DNA of 52,245 nucleotides from contig MEDZ01000022.1 of the NCBI GenBank assembly GCA_001724275.1, positions 1 through 52,245 of the forward strand, read 5' to 3'. Shown one piece after another: positions 44,386 to 52,245 of the stretch. A program made the translations under genes and the position numbers. This DNA is from Gemmatimonadetes bacterium SCN 70-22 (lineage in GTDB: Bacteria > Gemmatimonadota > Gemmatimonadetes > Gemmatimonadales > Gemmatimonadaceae). The notes under the pieces were generated by a model, which saw only the letters and a program-made list of their open reading frames with translations, made no database searches and had not been told where the DNA came from. How positions within the stretch are numbered: the stretch's first letter is position 1; every line of letters begins with the position of its first letter.

Positions 44386-44798
44386 CCCGCGCCTACCTGA
44401 TCGTCGAGGGGAGCGGGGCGCTGTTCGCCCTCTCGCAGGACGCCGTGCGCGAGATCGTCCCCGCCCGGCACTTCACGCGCCTCCCCGGCGCCCCGGCCGC
44501 CGTACGCGGGTTGCTCAACGTGCGAGGGACGCTGGTCCCGGTCCTCGACCTCGGTGCGTGGTTCGGCCACGGACGCGCAGGGGGGGGAGAGGGGTCGGTT
44601 GTGATCGGCGTCACGGAAGGGCGCGCCCTGGGGCTCCTGGTGGACGACGTCCACGAGGTCTCGGAATTCGCCGACCGGGACTTCGTGCCCCCCGGCGCCG
44701 AGGTCACCGATACGGCCGTGATGGGGTTGGGACATTTCGGCGATCGAATCGTCCTTGCGGTGGACCTGCAGGAACTCGCGCGGCAGACGCTCGCCTAG
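44382..44798 (+). CDS. cheW: CheW-like chemotaxis coupling protein
   Basis: A 138-residue CheW-domain protein. AYLIVEGSGALFALSQDAVREIVP, the hallmark GLLNVRGTLVPVLDL and the later LGLLVDDVHEV are typical. It would link receptors to the CheA kinase. GTG start overlaps the rluD stop. It begins a chemosensory run; no receptor is in the window. Confidence 0.92.
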   Translation: MTRAYLIVEGSGALFALSQDAVREIVPARHFTRLPGAPAAVRGLLNVRGTLVPVLDLGAWFGHGRAGGGEGSVVIGVTEGRALGLLVDDVHEVSEFADRDFVPPGAEVTDTAVMGLGHFGDRIVLAVDLQELARQTLA

Positions 44799-44843
44799 GG
44801 AAGGCGCGAGGCGGCGCGGGATGCCGCCCACGGAGAATCGAGC

Positions 44844-45206
44844 GTGAGCCATACGGTACTGATCTGCGACGACGCCATTTTCATGCGCACCATGCTGGGC
44901 GACATCCTGCAGCAGGCGGGATTCGAGGTGGTGGGCGAGGCGGAAACCGGCGCCCAGGCGGTGGACAAGTACCGCGCCTTGCGCCCGGACCTCGTGACGA
45001 TGGACATCGTCATGCCCGACATGGGAGGGATCGATGCCGTCCGCGAGATCACGCGCGACGATCCGGGCGCGAAGGTGCTGATGTGCAGCGCGATGGGGCA
45101 GCAGGCGCTGGTGATCGAGGCGATCCAGGCTGGCGCCAAGGACTTCGTGGTGAAGCCCTTCCAGCCGTCGCGCGTCCTGGAGGCGGTGCAGCGCGTCCTC
45201 GGCTGA
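44844..45206 (+). CDS. cheY: CheY-like response regulator
   Basis: A 120-residue single receiver domain. Asp9-Asp10 form the acidic pocket, Asp54 in TMDIVMPDMGG is the phosphorylation site, Ser82 (MCSAMG) and Lys104 (VVKPF) complete it. GTG start with GGAG at a good distance. It is the likely output of the CheA encoded next; CheC would remove the phosphate. Confidence 0.95.
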   Translation: MSHTVLICDDAIFMRTMLGDILQQAGFEVVGEAETGAQAVDKYRALRPDLVTMDIVMPDMGGIDAVREITRDDPGAKVLMCSAMGQQALVIEAIQAGAKDFVVKPFQPSRVLEAVQRVLG

Positions 45207-45228
45207 GGGCAGCGCGCCGGCTCTCCCC

Positions 45229-47208
45229 ATGGATCCTGCCCGCTACCGCGAGCTCTTCCTCACCGAGGCCCGCGATCACCTCATCGTCATCAACCAGGCG
45301 CTGATCGCGCTCGAGCACGCCCCCTCGGGCGCGGGCGGCGGGCGCGAGTCGGTGGACGAGCTCTTCCGCGCCGTGCACACGGTGAAGGGGATGAGCGGGG
45401 TGATGGGCTACGATGCGGTCGGCGCGCTGTCGCATGCGATGGAGACGCTGCTCGCGCGCGTGCGCGCCGGGGAGGAGGCGCTCGATGGCGAGCACGTCTC
45501 GCTCCTCTTCGACGCGGCCGATGCGCTGGAGCAGGCCATCGAGGAGACGGCGCCCTCGCTCCCGGCCGGCGCTCCGCCCTCGGCACTGGATGTCACCTCG
45601 CTCGTGGAGCGCCTGCAGGGGCGGCGCCGGGCGGCCCGGGCGCCCGAACGGGCGACGCCGGCGATCGAGCTGCCTCCGGGCGACGGGGTGGAGGTGCACG
45701 TGCACCTCGAGCCGGGGACGCTCCTGCCCGGCGCGCGGGCCCAGCTGGTGGTGTCGCGCGCGCGCGCGTTGGGCCCGGTCAGCGCCGTCGTGCCCAGCGA
45801 AGCGGAGATGCTGGGGGACCGGTTCGACGGCGTCTTCGCCTTGCGCCTGGCGGGTGAACGCGACGCGGGGCGGATCGTCGCCGCCCTCAGCGCGGCGGGC
45901 TACGTCCGGGACGTGCGGGTCGTCGATGGCTCCGTTGCCCCGGCGCGGATGGCCGGTGGCGAGCAGGGCGCCGTGACGGACGCGGAGCGGGTGGACGGCG
46001 CGGCCGCGGCGCCCGGTGACGCCGTCGAGCGGTTCGACTCGGCCTGGGGGAGCGATGCCCTCAAGGCGCCGCTGCAGCAATACGTGCGCATCGACTTGCG
46101 GCGCCTGGACCACCTGATGACGCTGGCCGGCGAGCTGATGATCGTGCGCGGGCAGCTGGCGCAACGTGCCGCGCGCCATGGCGACCCTGCGCTCGACGAC
46201 GCCCTGTCTGCGGCCTCGCGGCTCATCACCGAGCTGCAGGACGGCGTGCTGGGGGCGCGGATGGTGCCCGTGTGGCAGGTCTTCGACCGCTTTCCTCGCG
46301 TGGTCCGTGACGCGGCGCGCACGCTGGGAAAGGAGGTGGAGTTCGTCGTCGAAGGGCGCGAGATCGAGCTGGATCGCGTCCTGCTCGAGCAGGTGGCCGA
46401 TCCCCTCGTGCACCTGCTGCGCAATGCCATCGACCACGGGATCGAGACACCGGAGGCGCGCGTGGCCGCGGGGAAGCGCCCCGCCGGGCGCCTCACGTTG
46501 AGCGCGACGCGGGAACGGACGGCCGTGGTGATCCGGGTGCAGGACGACGGGCGCGGGGTGAATCGGGCCAAGGTCCTGGACAAGGCGCGTGCCCTGGGGG
46601 TCGTGGACCCGGAGCGCACCACCCTGGCGGACGACGAGCTCCTGCGCGTGATCTCGCGCGCCGGCTTCTCCACCGCCGAGCGGGTCACCGAGCTGTCGGG
46701 ACGCGGGGTGGGGATCGACGCGGTGCTGTCGCGCGTGCGCTCCCTTGGGGGGCTGGTCGAGCTGCGCTCGACCGCGGGGGCGGGGACGACGTTCAACCTG
46801 CGGCTCCCGGTGACCCTGGCGGTCATACCCGCCCTCCTGGCGCGGGTGGCGGACGAATCGTACGCCGTGCCGCTGACCCACGTCACCGAAACGCTGCAGC
46901 TGGCCCGTGGCGTGGTGCGGACGGTACGGGGGCGCGAGGTGATCGTCATACGTGAGGAGGTCCTCCCGCTGCTGCACCTGCGCGAGCTCGTCGGGCTCCC
47001 GTCGCGGGAGGTGGCGTCGTCGCACGTGGTGATGCTGTCGATGGCCGACCGCAAGGCCGGGTTGGTGGTGGATCAGTTGTTGGGACAGGAAGAGGTGGTC
47101 GTGAAGCCCTTCGACGCGGTGCGTGGCGCCGCGTCGTGCTTCAACGGCGCCACGATCATGGGCGACGGGACCGCCGCGCTCATCCTCGAAGCGAGCAGCC
47201 TGCTCTAG
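45229..47208 (+). CDS. cheA: chemotaxis histidine kinase CheA
   Basis: A 659-residue kinase. The P1 phosphotransfer domain has His50 in FRAVHTVKGMSG; a P2-like ferredoxin-fold segment lies about 145-245; the dimerization helices follow (YVRIDLRRLDHLMTLAGEL); the ATPase domain has LVHLLRNAIDHGIE, DDGRGVN and the G2 region GRGVGIDAV; the C-terminal CheW-like domain covers the last 130 residues. Complete and apparently active. Confidence 0.95.
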   Translation: MDPARYRELFLTEARDHLIVINQALIALEHAPSGAGGGRESVDELFRAVHTVKGMSGVMGYDAVGALSHAMETLLARVRAGEEALDGEHVSLLFDAADALEQAIEETAPSLPAGAPPSALDVTSLVERLQGRRRAARAPERATPAIELPPGDGVEVHVHLEPGTLLPGARAQLVVSRARALGPVSAVVPSEAEMLGDRFDGVFALRLAGERDAGRIVAALSAAGYVRDVRVVDGSVAPARMAGGEQGAVTDAERVDGAAAAPGDAVERFDSAWGSDALKAPLQQYVRIDLRRLDHLMTLAGELMIVRGQLAQRAARHGDPALDDALSAASRLITELQDGVLGARMVPVWQVFDRFPRVVRDAARTLGKEVEFVVEGREIELDRVLLEQVADPLVHLLRNAIDHGIETPEARVAAGKRPAGRLTLSATRERTAVVIRVQDDGRGVNRAKVLDKARALGVVDPERTTLADDELLRVISRAGFSTAERVTELSGRGVGIDAVLSRVRSLGGLVELRSTAGAGTTFNLRLPVTLAVIPALLARVADESYAVPLTHVTETLQLARGVVRTVRGREVIVIREEVLPLLHLRELVGLPSREVASSHVVMLSMADRKAGLVVDQLLGQEEVVVKPFDAVRGAASCFNGATIMGDGTAALILEASSLL

Positions 47209-47229
47209 GGGCAGGACAGGGAGCGAGCC

Positions 47230-47850
47230 ATGTACGACCTGCTGAGTCTGAAGCCGATGCAACTGGATGCCCTGCGCGAGGTGGCGAACATCGGCGCCGG
47301 GCACGCCGCGACCGCGCTGTCGCAAATGACGGGGCAGACGATCATGATCGCCGTCCCCACCATCAACATCACCCCGCTGGAGGAGGTCCCGCCGGCCATC
47401 GCCTCCCCCGAGGAGCCGGTCGCCGCGGTCCTGATGAACATGCTGGGCGACCTCACCGGGCGGACGCTGCTCGTCTTTCCCAAGCCGACGGCGATCCGGC
47501 TCGCGGAACTCCTCCTGCGCCGCCCGCATGGCGGGGAGGACGAGCTGACGGAGCTGGAGCAGTCGGCCATCAAGGAGGCCGGCAACATCCTGAGCGGCGC
47601 CTACATGAACGCGCTGAGCGACTTCATGGGGCTCCTCCTCCTTCCCTCGCCCCCGGAGCTGGCGATCGACATGTCGCGCGCGGTGCTGACCACCGCGTAC
47701 CTGCAGTTCGGCACCGACCGCGACCTCGTGTTCTGCGTGGAGACGGAGTTCTACATGCAGGAGGTGGGCGAACAGTTGCGCGGCTTCTTCCTCCTCCTGC
47801 CCGACATGCCATCGCTGCGGGCCATTCTCCGGGCGGTGCGAGTGGGCTGA
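47230..47850 (+). CDS. cheC: CheC-type CheY-P phosphatase
   Basis: A 206-residue protein with two copies of the CheC/CheX phosphatase motif (E-x2-N ... P): LREVANIGAGHAATALS near residue 16 and QSAIKEAGNILSGAYMNALS near residue 117. Both Glu/Asn pairs are intact, so it should be active. AGGGAG lies 7 nt before the ATG. CheC rather than CheZ is usual outside the proteobacteria. Confidence 0.93.
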   Translation: MYDLLSLKPMQLDALREVANIGAGHAATALSQMTGQTIMIAVPTINITPLEEVPPAIASPEEPVAAVLMNMLGDLTGRTLLVFPKPTAIRLAELLLRRPHGGEDELTELEQSAIKEAGNILSGAYMNALSDFMGLLLLPSPPELAIDMSRAVLTTAYLQFGTDRDLVFCVETEFYMQEVGEQLRGFFLLLPDMPSLRAILRAVRVG

Positions 47851-47854
47851 GTCC

Positions 47855-50635
47855 ATGCCCGCGGTGATGTCCTCCGAACGCGACCGCGAGGTCTTGCGGT
47901 CGTTCGCGCACCGGATCGATCCCGGTGACGCGGGCGCGCACAACAACCTCGGCGTCCTCTACTTCAACAAGGGGATGACGGCCGAGGCGGTGGCGGAGTT
48001 CACGCGTGCGCTCGAGCTGGATCCGCGCATGACGATCGCGCAGCGGAACCTCGAGATCGCGTATTTCAACTCCGGCTACTACGACATGCGCGTGGAGCAG
48101 CTGCGCGAGCGGCTGCGGACCCACCCTGGCGATCGTGACGCGCGCTGGGAGCTGGGGCGCACGTACGCGCTCCTCGGCGACGCGGGCCAGGCGGCCGAGG
48201 CCTTCCAGGCGGTGCTGCGTGACGCCCCGGACGACGTGGACGCGATGTTGCAGCTGGCGCTGGCCGAGTCGGCGGGGGGGGACGGGGAGGCGGCGGCCGA
48301 GTGGCTGGCGCGCGCCGTGCAGCTGGCGCCCGACCGCCCCCTGCTGCACTTCCAGCTTGGGCAGGTCGCGTACCATCGGGGGCTGAACGACGAGGCGCTG
48401 CGCCACCTCGCGCGTGCCATCGCGCTCGCGCCCGACGATGCCGACGCGCACTACCTCACGGCGTTCGTGCTGGGTGACATGGGGCGGCACGAGGAGGCAC
48501 GCGCGGCGACGCAGCGCGCCATGCAGCTGAGCCCATCGCTGGGGCGGGCCCAGGCCAACCTGTCGCTGGAGCGGTTCGACGCCCGGTCGTACGACCGCGC
48601 CCGGGCGGTGCGGGAAGCCCGGGGGCTTCCCGACGCCATGCGGGTGGCCGAAGACCGCCAGCTGGCGCACCACAACCTGGGGCTCGCCTTCCGGCAGAAG
48701 GGATACCTGGCCGAGGCGCTGCGCGAGTACCGCCTGGCCCTCGATCGCGGCGAGGACCGCCAGCTGGTGCTCCAGGCGATGGCCGAGGTGCACCTGCTGC
48801 GCAAGGATTCGACGGCAGCCGTGCAGCTGTACGACCGCCTGCTGCAGGAGCAGCCGCAGTCGCCCAAGCTGTGGAACGAGCGGGGGATCGCGCTGCACCA
48901 GGACGGGCGCCACGCCGACGCCGCGGCGAGCTACGAGCGGGCGATTGCGGCTGACGGGCACTACGTGCTGGCGATGAACAACCTCGCTGTCGCGCACTAC
49001 CACGCCGGGCGGAGCGACCGCGCCCTCGACGCCCTGCGTCGCGCCCTGCACGAGGTGCCGGGCTTCGTGAAGGCCCGCCTCAACCTCGCCCTCCTCCTCT
49101 TTCGCGCGGGCGAGCCCCAGCGCTCCCTCGAGGCGTACCGGCAGGTGCTGCGCCTGGCCCCCGACCTCGCCGTCGCCTGGAACGGGGTGGGGCTGGTCCT
49201 GGCGCACCTGCGCAAGTTCGAGGATGCCCGCAACGCCTTCGCGCGGGCGATCGAGTCGCGCGCGGACTACGCCGAGGCGCACTACAACCTCTCGTTCGCG
49301 CTCTCCAACCTGGGCGACTTCACCGGGTCGCTGCGCGAGACCAAGCGCGCCCTCGAGCTGGACCCGTACTACACGCCCCAGAAGTTCGAGCTGGCCATCG
49401 ACCTCGAGTTCGAGGACCCGCTCCTCGAGGTTGCGCCCGACGTGGCGGGGGAGCGGCGCGACGGCGTGGTCGAGGAATTCCGCTTCGAGCCGGCGGCGCT
49501 GGATCGCCTGTTCGACGAGCTCGCGGCCCCCCCCCCGGCGGCGGCCGGGGGCACCGAGGGGGCGCCGTTCGCGCTCGCGCGCGCCTGGGCGGCGCAGGGG
49601 GAGCTCGAGAAGGGGTGCAACGAGGTCAGGCGGGCCATCGCCGAGGGGGCGCCGCGCGATGTCGGGCTCGTCACGTTAGGCGACCTGTTCCTCGCCCAGG
49701 GCGTCGCCGGTGAGGCGCTCGAGCGCTATCGCGAGGCGGCGGCGCTGTCGCCGGCGCTGTCGCCAGCGGGGTCGCCAGCGGGGTCGCCAGCGGGGTCGCC
49801 AGCCGGGTCGCCGGCGCTGGCGGCGGCCCGCGTCGGCGAGCTGCGCGCCCTGGTCGCGTTGCGCCGGCCTGCCGAGGCCCGTGACGCGGCCGACTGGGTG
49901 GAGCGGCACGGCGCGGACGACGTCGACGCCCTGCTGCTGGCGGCCGAGGTCCGGGCCGACCTCGACGAGGGAAGCCGCGCGCAGGAACTGCTGGCCCGCG
50001 CCCGGCGGCTCGCCCCGATGCGCCCCGACGTGCTGGAGGCGATCGGCCGGGTGGCGCACGCGATGGGCGATGACGCCCTCGCCATCGAATCGTACCGGCA
50101 CGCCATCGCCCTCGACCACGATTTCGCCGCCTGCCGGGTGCAGCTGGCGGAACTGCTGCGGGCGGCGGGGCTTCATGCCGATGCCGAGCGCGAGCTCGAG
50201 GCGGCGCTCGACAGCGTGCCGACGTACGCCGATGCCGTCCTGGCGCTGGCCCGGCTGCGGCGCGAGTGCGCACGCGCCGCCGACACCATCGAGCTGCTCG
50301 CCCGTTTCCTCGAGGGGAATCCCTTCCACCTCGATGCCCTGGCCTCGCTGGGCGAGTCGCTCTTCCTGGCGGCCCGCCGGGAGGATGCGCGCTTCGCCTT
50401 CGCGCGCATCCTCCGCTTCGACGCCGACCATGTGGCGGCGCGATACTTCCAGGGCGTCCTCCTAGCCGAGGCGCACCGCTTCGAGGAGGCGATGGCGCAC
50501 TGGGCGCGGGTGGTGGACCTGGAGCCGGCGGGGGAGTTCGCCCGTCGCGCGCGGCGCGATGCGCGCACCGCGCAGGACCTGCAGCGCATCTTCGCCGGGC
50601 GTGCCCAGCGGGGGGGAGGAGGCCATGGCGATTGA
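47855..50635 (+). CDS. large TPR-repeat protein of the chemosensory operon
   Basis: A 926-residue protein made almost entirely of TPR units, visible from residue 30 (HNNLGVLYFNKGMTAEAVAEF) through about 520, then a less regular middle (roughly 530-620) and more TPRs to the C terminus. There is no signal peptide or membrane segment. The middle has a Ser-Pro-Ala-Gly repeat tract coded by 12-bp units. It starts 4 bases after cheC and overlaps the next gene by 11 bases. A scaffold for the chemosensory or motility complex is a reasonable guess. Contains an octamer copy at 49674-49681. Confidence 0.85.
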   Translation: MPAVMSSERDREVLRSFAHRIDPGDAGAHNNLGVLYFNKGMTAEAVAEFTRALELDPRMTIAQRNLEIAYFNSGYYDMRVEQLRERLRTHPGDRDARWELGRTYALLGDAGQAAEAFQAVLRDAPDDVDAMLQLALAESAGGDGEAAAEWLARAVQLAPDRPLLHFQLGQVAYHRGLNDEALRHLARAIALAPDDADAHYLTAFVLGDMGRHEEARAATQRAMQLSPSLGRAQANLSLERFDARSYDRARAVREARGLPDAMRVAEDRQLAHHNLGLAFRQKGYLAEALREYRLALDRGEDRQLVLQAMAEVHLLRKDSTAAVQLYDRLLQEQPQSPKLWNERGIALHQDGRHADAAASYERAIAADGHYVLAMNNLAVAHYHAGRSDRALDALRRALHEVPGFVKARLNLALLLFRAGEPQRSLEAYRQVLRLAPDLAVAWNGVGLVLAHLRKFEDARNAFARAIESRADYAEAHYNLSFALSNLGDFTGSLRETKRALELDPYYTPQKFELAIDLEFEDPLLEVAPDVAGERRDGVVEEFRFEPAALDRLFDELAAPPPAAAGGTEGAPFALARAWAAQGELEKGCNEVRRAIAEGAPRDVGLVTLGDLFLAQGVAGEALERYREAAALSPALSPAGSPAGSPAGSPAGSPALAAARVGELRALVALRRPAEARDAADWVERHGADDVDALLLAAEVRADLDEGSRAQELLARARRLAPMRPDVLEAIGRVAHAMGDDALAIESYRHAIALDHDFAACRVQLAELLRAAGLHADAERELEAALDSVPTYADAVLALARLRRECARAADTIELLARFLEGNPFHLDALASLGESLFLAARREDARFAFARILRFDADHVAARYFQGVLLAEAHRFEEAMAHWARVVDLEPAGEFARRARRDARTAQDLQRIFAGRAQRGGGGHGD
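49748..49819 (+). repeat. 12-bp tandem repeat (SPAG tract)
   Basis: Six 12-bp units, the middle three identical (TCGCCAGCGGGG), coding for Ser-Pro-Ala-Leu/Gly repeats in the TPR protein. Being a multiple of three, copy-number change alters linker length without frameshift. Confidence 0.9.
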
Positions 50636-51767
50636 GGGGCCGCTGCGCGAGCTCGGGATCCACGACGTCTTCCAGCTCCTCGACCTGAGCCGGAAGACGG
50701 GGCGCCTGCGCGTCTCGTCGGCCCTGCGCGACAACGAGGGGACCGTCTACTTCAAGGGCGGTCGCGTCGTCACCGCGAGGATCCGCTCCAACCCGCACCC
50801 GTTAGGCGCCCTCCTGGTGCGCGCCGGCAAGGTGAGCGAGGCCGACCTGGACCGTGCCCGGGCGGCGCAGGCGGCGCCCGGCGAGACGCGGAAGCTCGGG
50901 GAGATCCTCGTCGCGCAGGGGGCGATCTCGCGCCGTGAGCTCGAGCGCCAGGTTCGCGCCCAGGTGGAGGCGGTCGTCTTCGAGCTGTTGAGCTGGCAGG
51001 AGGGGTTCTTCTCGTTCAGCGAGGAGGCGCTCGACGGGGTGGTGGCCGATGCCATGACCTCCGTGAGCACCGAGTCGCTGCTGATGGAAGGGGCGCGACG
51101 CATCGACGAGTGGGCGCGCGTCCAGACCCGCATCGCGCACCTCGGGATCATCCCCGTGCTGGCGCCGGTCAGCGAGGACGCCCCGCCGATGCTCGACCTC
51201 CAGCCGCCGGAGTGGGAGGTGCTGGCGGCGATCGATGGCGAGGCCGACGTACGCACCGTCGCGTCGCGCCTCGGGCGCAGCGAGTTCGACGTGGCACGGA
51301 CGATGTTCGGGCTGCTCGCCACGGGGATCATCGCCGTGCACGAGCCGGCGCCTGGCGCCGTTGCGGGCGACGAGCCCGCCGAGCTGGCGACCCTGCTCAA
51401 CGACGCGCGCGAGGCGCTGCGCGACCAGCGTGCCGAGGACGCGCTCTCGCTCGCGGCGTCGGCGGTCGCGCTGGGGCCCACCGACGCGGAGGCGCGCCTG
51501 CTGCTGGCGCGCGCACTGTTCCAGCTCGACCGCGAGGTGGAAGGGGAGGAAGCGCTTCGCCGGTCGCTGGAGCTCGACGGGCGCAATGCGCACGCGCTGA
51601 TGGAGGCGGCGCGCATCGCCGTCCGGCGAGGAGAGCTGGGGCAGGCCATCGCCCACTGGCAGCGCGTGGTGGTGGCGAGCCCGGGGTCGCCGCTGTCGGA
51701 GCAGGCGCGGAACGCCGTCGCCCACGCTTCGCAGCTGAGCGCCGTGCTGGAGGCGGTCGATGCCTGA
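50625..51767 (+). CDS. DUF4388 (PatA N-terminal-like) protein with TPRs
   Basis: A 380-residue protein. The N-terminal DUF4388 domain reads LRELGIHDVFQLLDLSRKTG, then GTVYFKGGRVVTARI; a central GspE/PilB-N-like region has LGEILVAQGAISRRELERQV; the end has two or three TPRs (DAEARLLLARALFQLDREVE). DUF4388 occurs in PatA and many gliding/twitching regulators. A strong GGAGGAGG lies 3-4 nt before the ATG at 50625. Contains an octamer copy (50800-50807). Confidence 0.87.
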   Translation: MAIEGPLRELGIHDVFQLLDLSRKTGRLRVSSALRDNEGTVYFKGGRVVTARIRSNPHPLGALLVRAGKVSEADLDRARAAQAAPGETRKLGEILVAQGAISRRELERQVRAQVEAVVFELLSWQEGFFSFSEEALDGVVADAMTSVSTESLLMEGARRIDEWARVQTRIAHLGIIPVLAPVSEDAPPMLDLQPPEWEVLAAIDGEADVRTVASRLGRSEFDVARTMFGLLATGIIAVHEPAPGAVAGDEPAELATLLNDAREALRDQRAEDALSLAASAVALGPTDAEARLLLARALFQLDREVEGEEALRRSLELDGRNAHALMEAARIAVRRGELGQAIAHWQRVVVASPGSPLSEQARNAVAHASQLSAVLEAVDA

Positions 51768-52245
51768 CGCCATCGCCCGCCTGAGCGACGCCGTGGCGCG
51801 GGCCCCGGCTGGACTGGCCTGGGTGGCGCTCGCCGAGGCGCTCCGCCGCGCCCGCCGGCTGGCCGACGCGGAGCGCATCGCGCTGCGAGGGCTCGAGCGC
51901 CATCCCTACCACGCCGATGGACACGACATCCTGGCCCGTGTGCACGCGGATCGGGGGGATGCGTCGCGCGCGCGGGACGAGTGGGAGATGGCGTTGCAGC
52001 TGGCCCCTGGGCACGTGGGCGCGCTGCTGGGCCTGGGGTGGCTGGCCCTGCGGGCGGGCGACCGCGTCACGGCCGGCCGGCGCTGGGAGGCGGCGCGGGC
52101 TGCGGCCCCCGACGACCCCCGCGTGGCGGCGGCCGCTCGGCAGCTGCAAGAGCCGTCGCCCGCCCCCGCTGACGGCGCCCGGCCGGCGACGACTCGTCAA
52201 CGGCAGGCCCCGCCCCCCGCCCCCGACGCCGTCACCGCCGAGTCC
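51760..52245 (+). CDS. TPR-like protein, 3' end outside window
   Basis: An open frame of 162 residues with no stop before the window ends. The start ATG at 51760 overlaps the previous stop region by 8 bases. It begins MPDAIARLSDAVARAPAGLA, shows TPR-like helix pairs (ALRRARRLADAERIALRGLE, SRARDEWEMALQLAPGHVGA), then enters a Pro/Ala-rich linker. It is a continuation of the same operon. A domain after the linker cannot be seen. Confidence 0.75.
   Translation, partial: MPDAIARLSDAVARAPAGLAWVALAEALRRARRLADAERIALRGLERHPYHADGHDILARVHADRGDASRARDEWEMALQLAPGHVGALLGLGWLALRAGDRVTAGRRWEAARAAAPDDPRVAAAARQLQEPSPAPADGARPATTRQRQAPPPAPDAVTAES

Noticed and set aside
45049-47946. A 965-residue minus-strand open frame over cheA and cheC
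   Set aside because: Antisense shadow; no recognisable motif, while the opposite strand has intact CheA and CheC motifs.

Overview
This is a chromosomal window of very high GC (roughly 70% by eye). Genes are packed closely, often with ATGA, GTGA or TGATG stop/start overlaps, many secreted hydrolases carry clear signal peptides, and GTG starts are common. The mix suggests a Gemmatimonadota chromosome: M1, S9 and HEYGH-type secreted peptidases, SnoaL-like secreted proteins, AraC-type regulators with degenerate receiver domains, a swapped-signature type-2 IleRS, DksA and a DivIVA-domain protein. That placement is inference from content and style, since no rRNA or other marker is present. I see no tRNA, rRNA, CRISPR array, insertion sequence or prophage.

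Layout. 1-5.9 kb is fatty-acid degradation: an acyl-CoA dehydrogenase plus ACAD10/11-like kinase pair on +, convergent with a thiolase and a FadN-type bifunctional enzyme on -. 5.9-9.2 kb holds a secreted M1 aminopeptidase and a guanine-deaminase-like enzyme. 9.2-12.0 kb is the most unusual stretch: a 400-bp AT-richer regulatory gap, a TPR protein, a 64-residue lipoprotein ending in three identical heptapeptides (DFVNPHV), and a divergent receiver-like/AraC regulator, with a palindrome between the last two. 12.0-16.3 kb is a minus-strand group (AAA ATPase, DUF4442 thioesterase, nitronate-monooxygenase-like protein, secreted amidohydrolase, small unknown protein). 16.4-19.8 kb has an S9 peptidase and a GT2 glycosyltransferase. 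19.8-24.6 kb has an SLC13/ArsB-type permease and the three-gene proton-translocating transhydrogenase pntAA-pntAB-pntB. 24.7-31.0 kb (minus) has a SnoaL-like secreted protein, a PfpI/DJ-1 protein, a large secreted metalloprotease/propeller/barrel protein whose last strands are cut off by an in-frame TGA, an M48 protease, LemA and a 54-residue membrane protein.

31.1 kb to the end is one long plus-strand run: tilS-hpt-ftsH, a DUF2723 membrane protein, then yggS/ylmE-divIVA-punA-ileS-dksA/ylyA-lspA-rluD/ylyB in almost the Bacillus subtilis order, passing with a GTGA overlap into a chemosensory set cheW-cheY-cheA-cheC and TPR/DUF4388 genes that run off the window.

The strongest unexplained signals are: (1) the TPR receptor / repeat-peptide / AraC cassette, which has the architecture expected of a peptide-signalling module; (2) a dispersed octamer CGTTAGGC with 17 exact copies, which accounts for most of the in-frame TTA codons in the window; (3) the nonsense codon in the barrel protein; and (4) an ileS with a GXHH signature and a heptanucleotide repeat inside its coding region.
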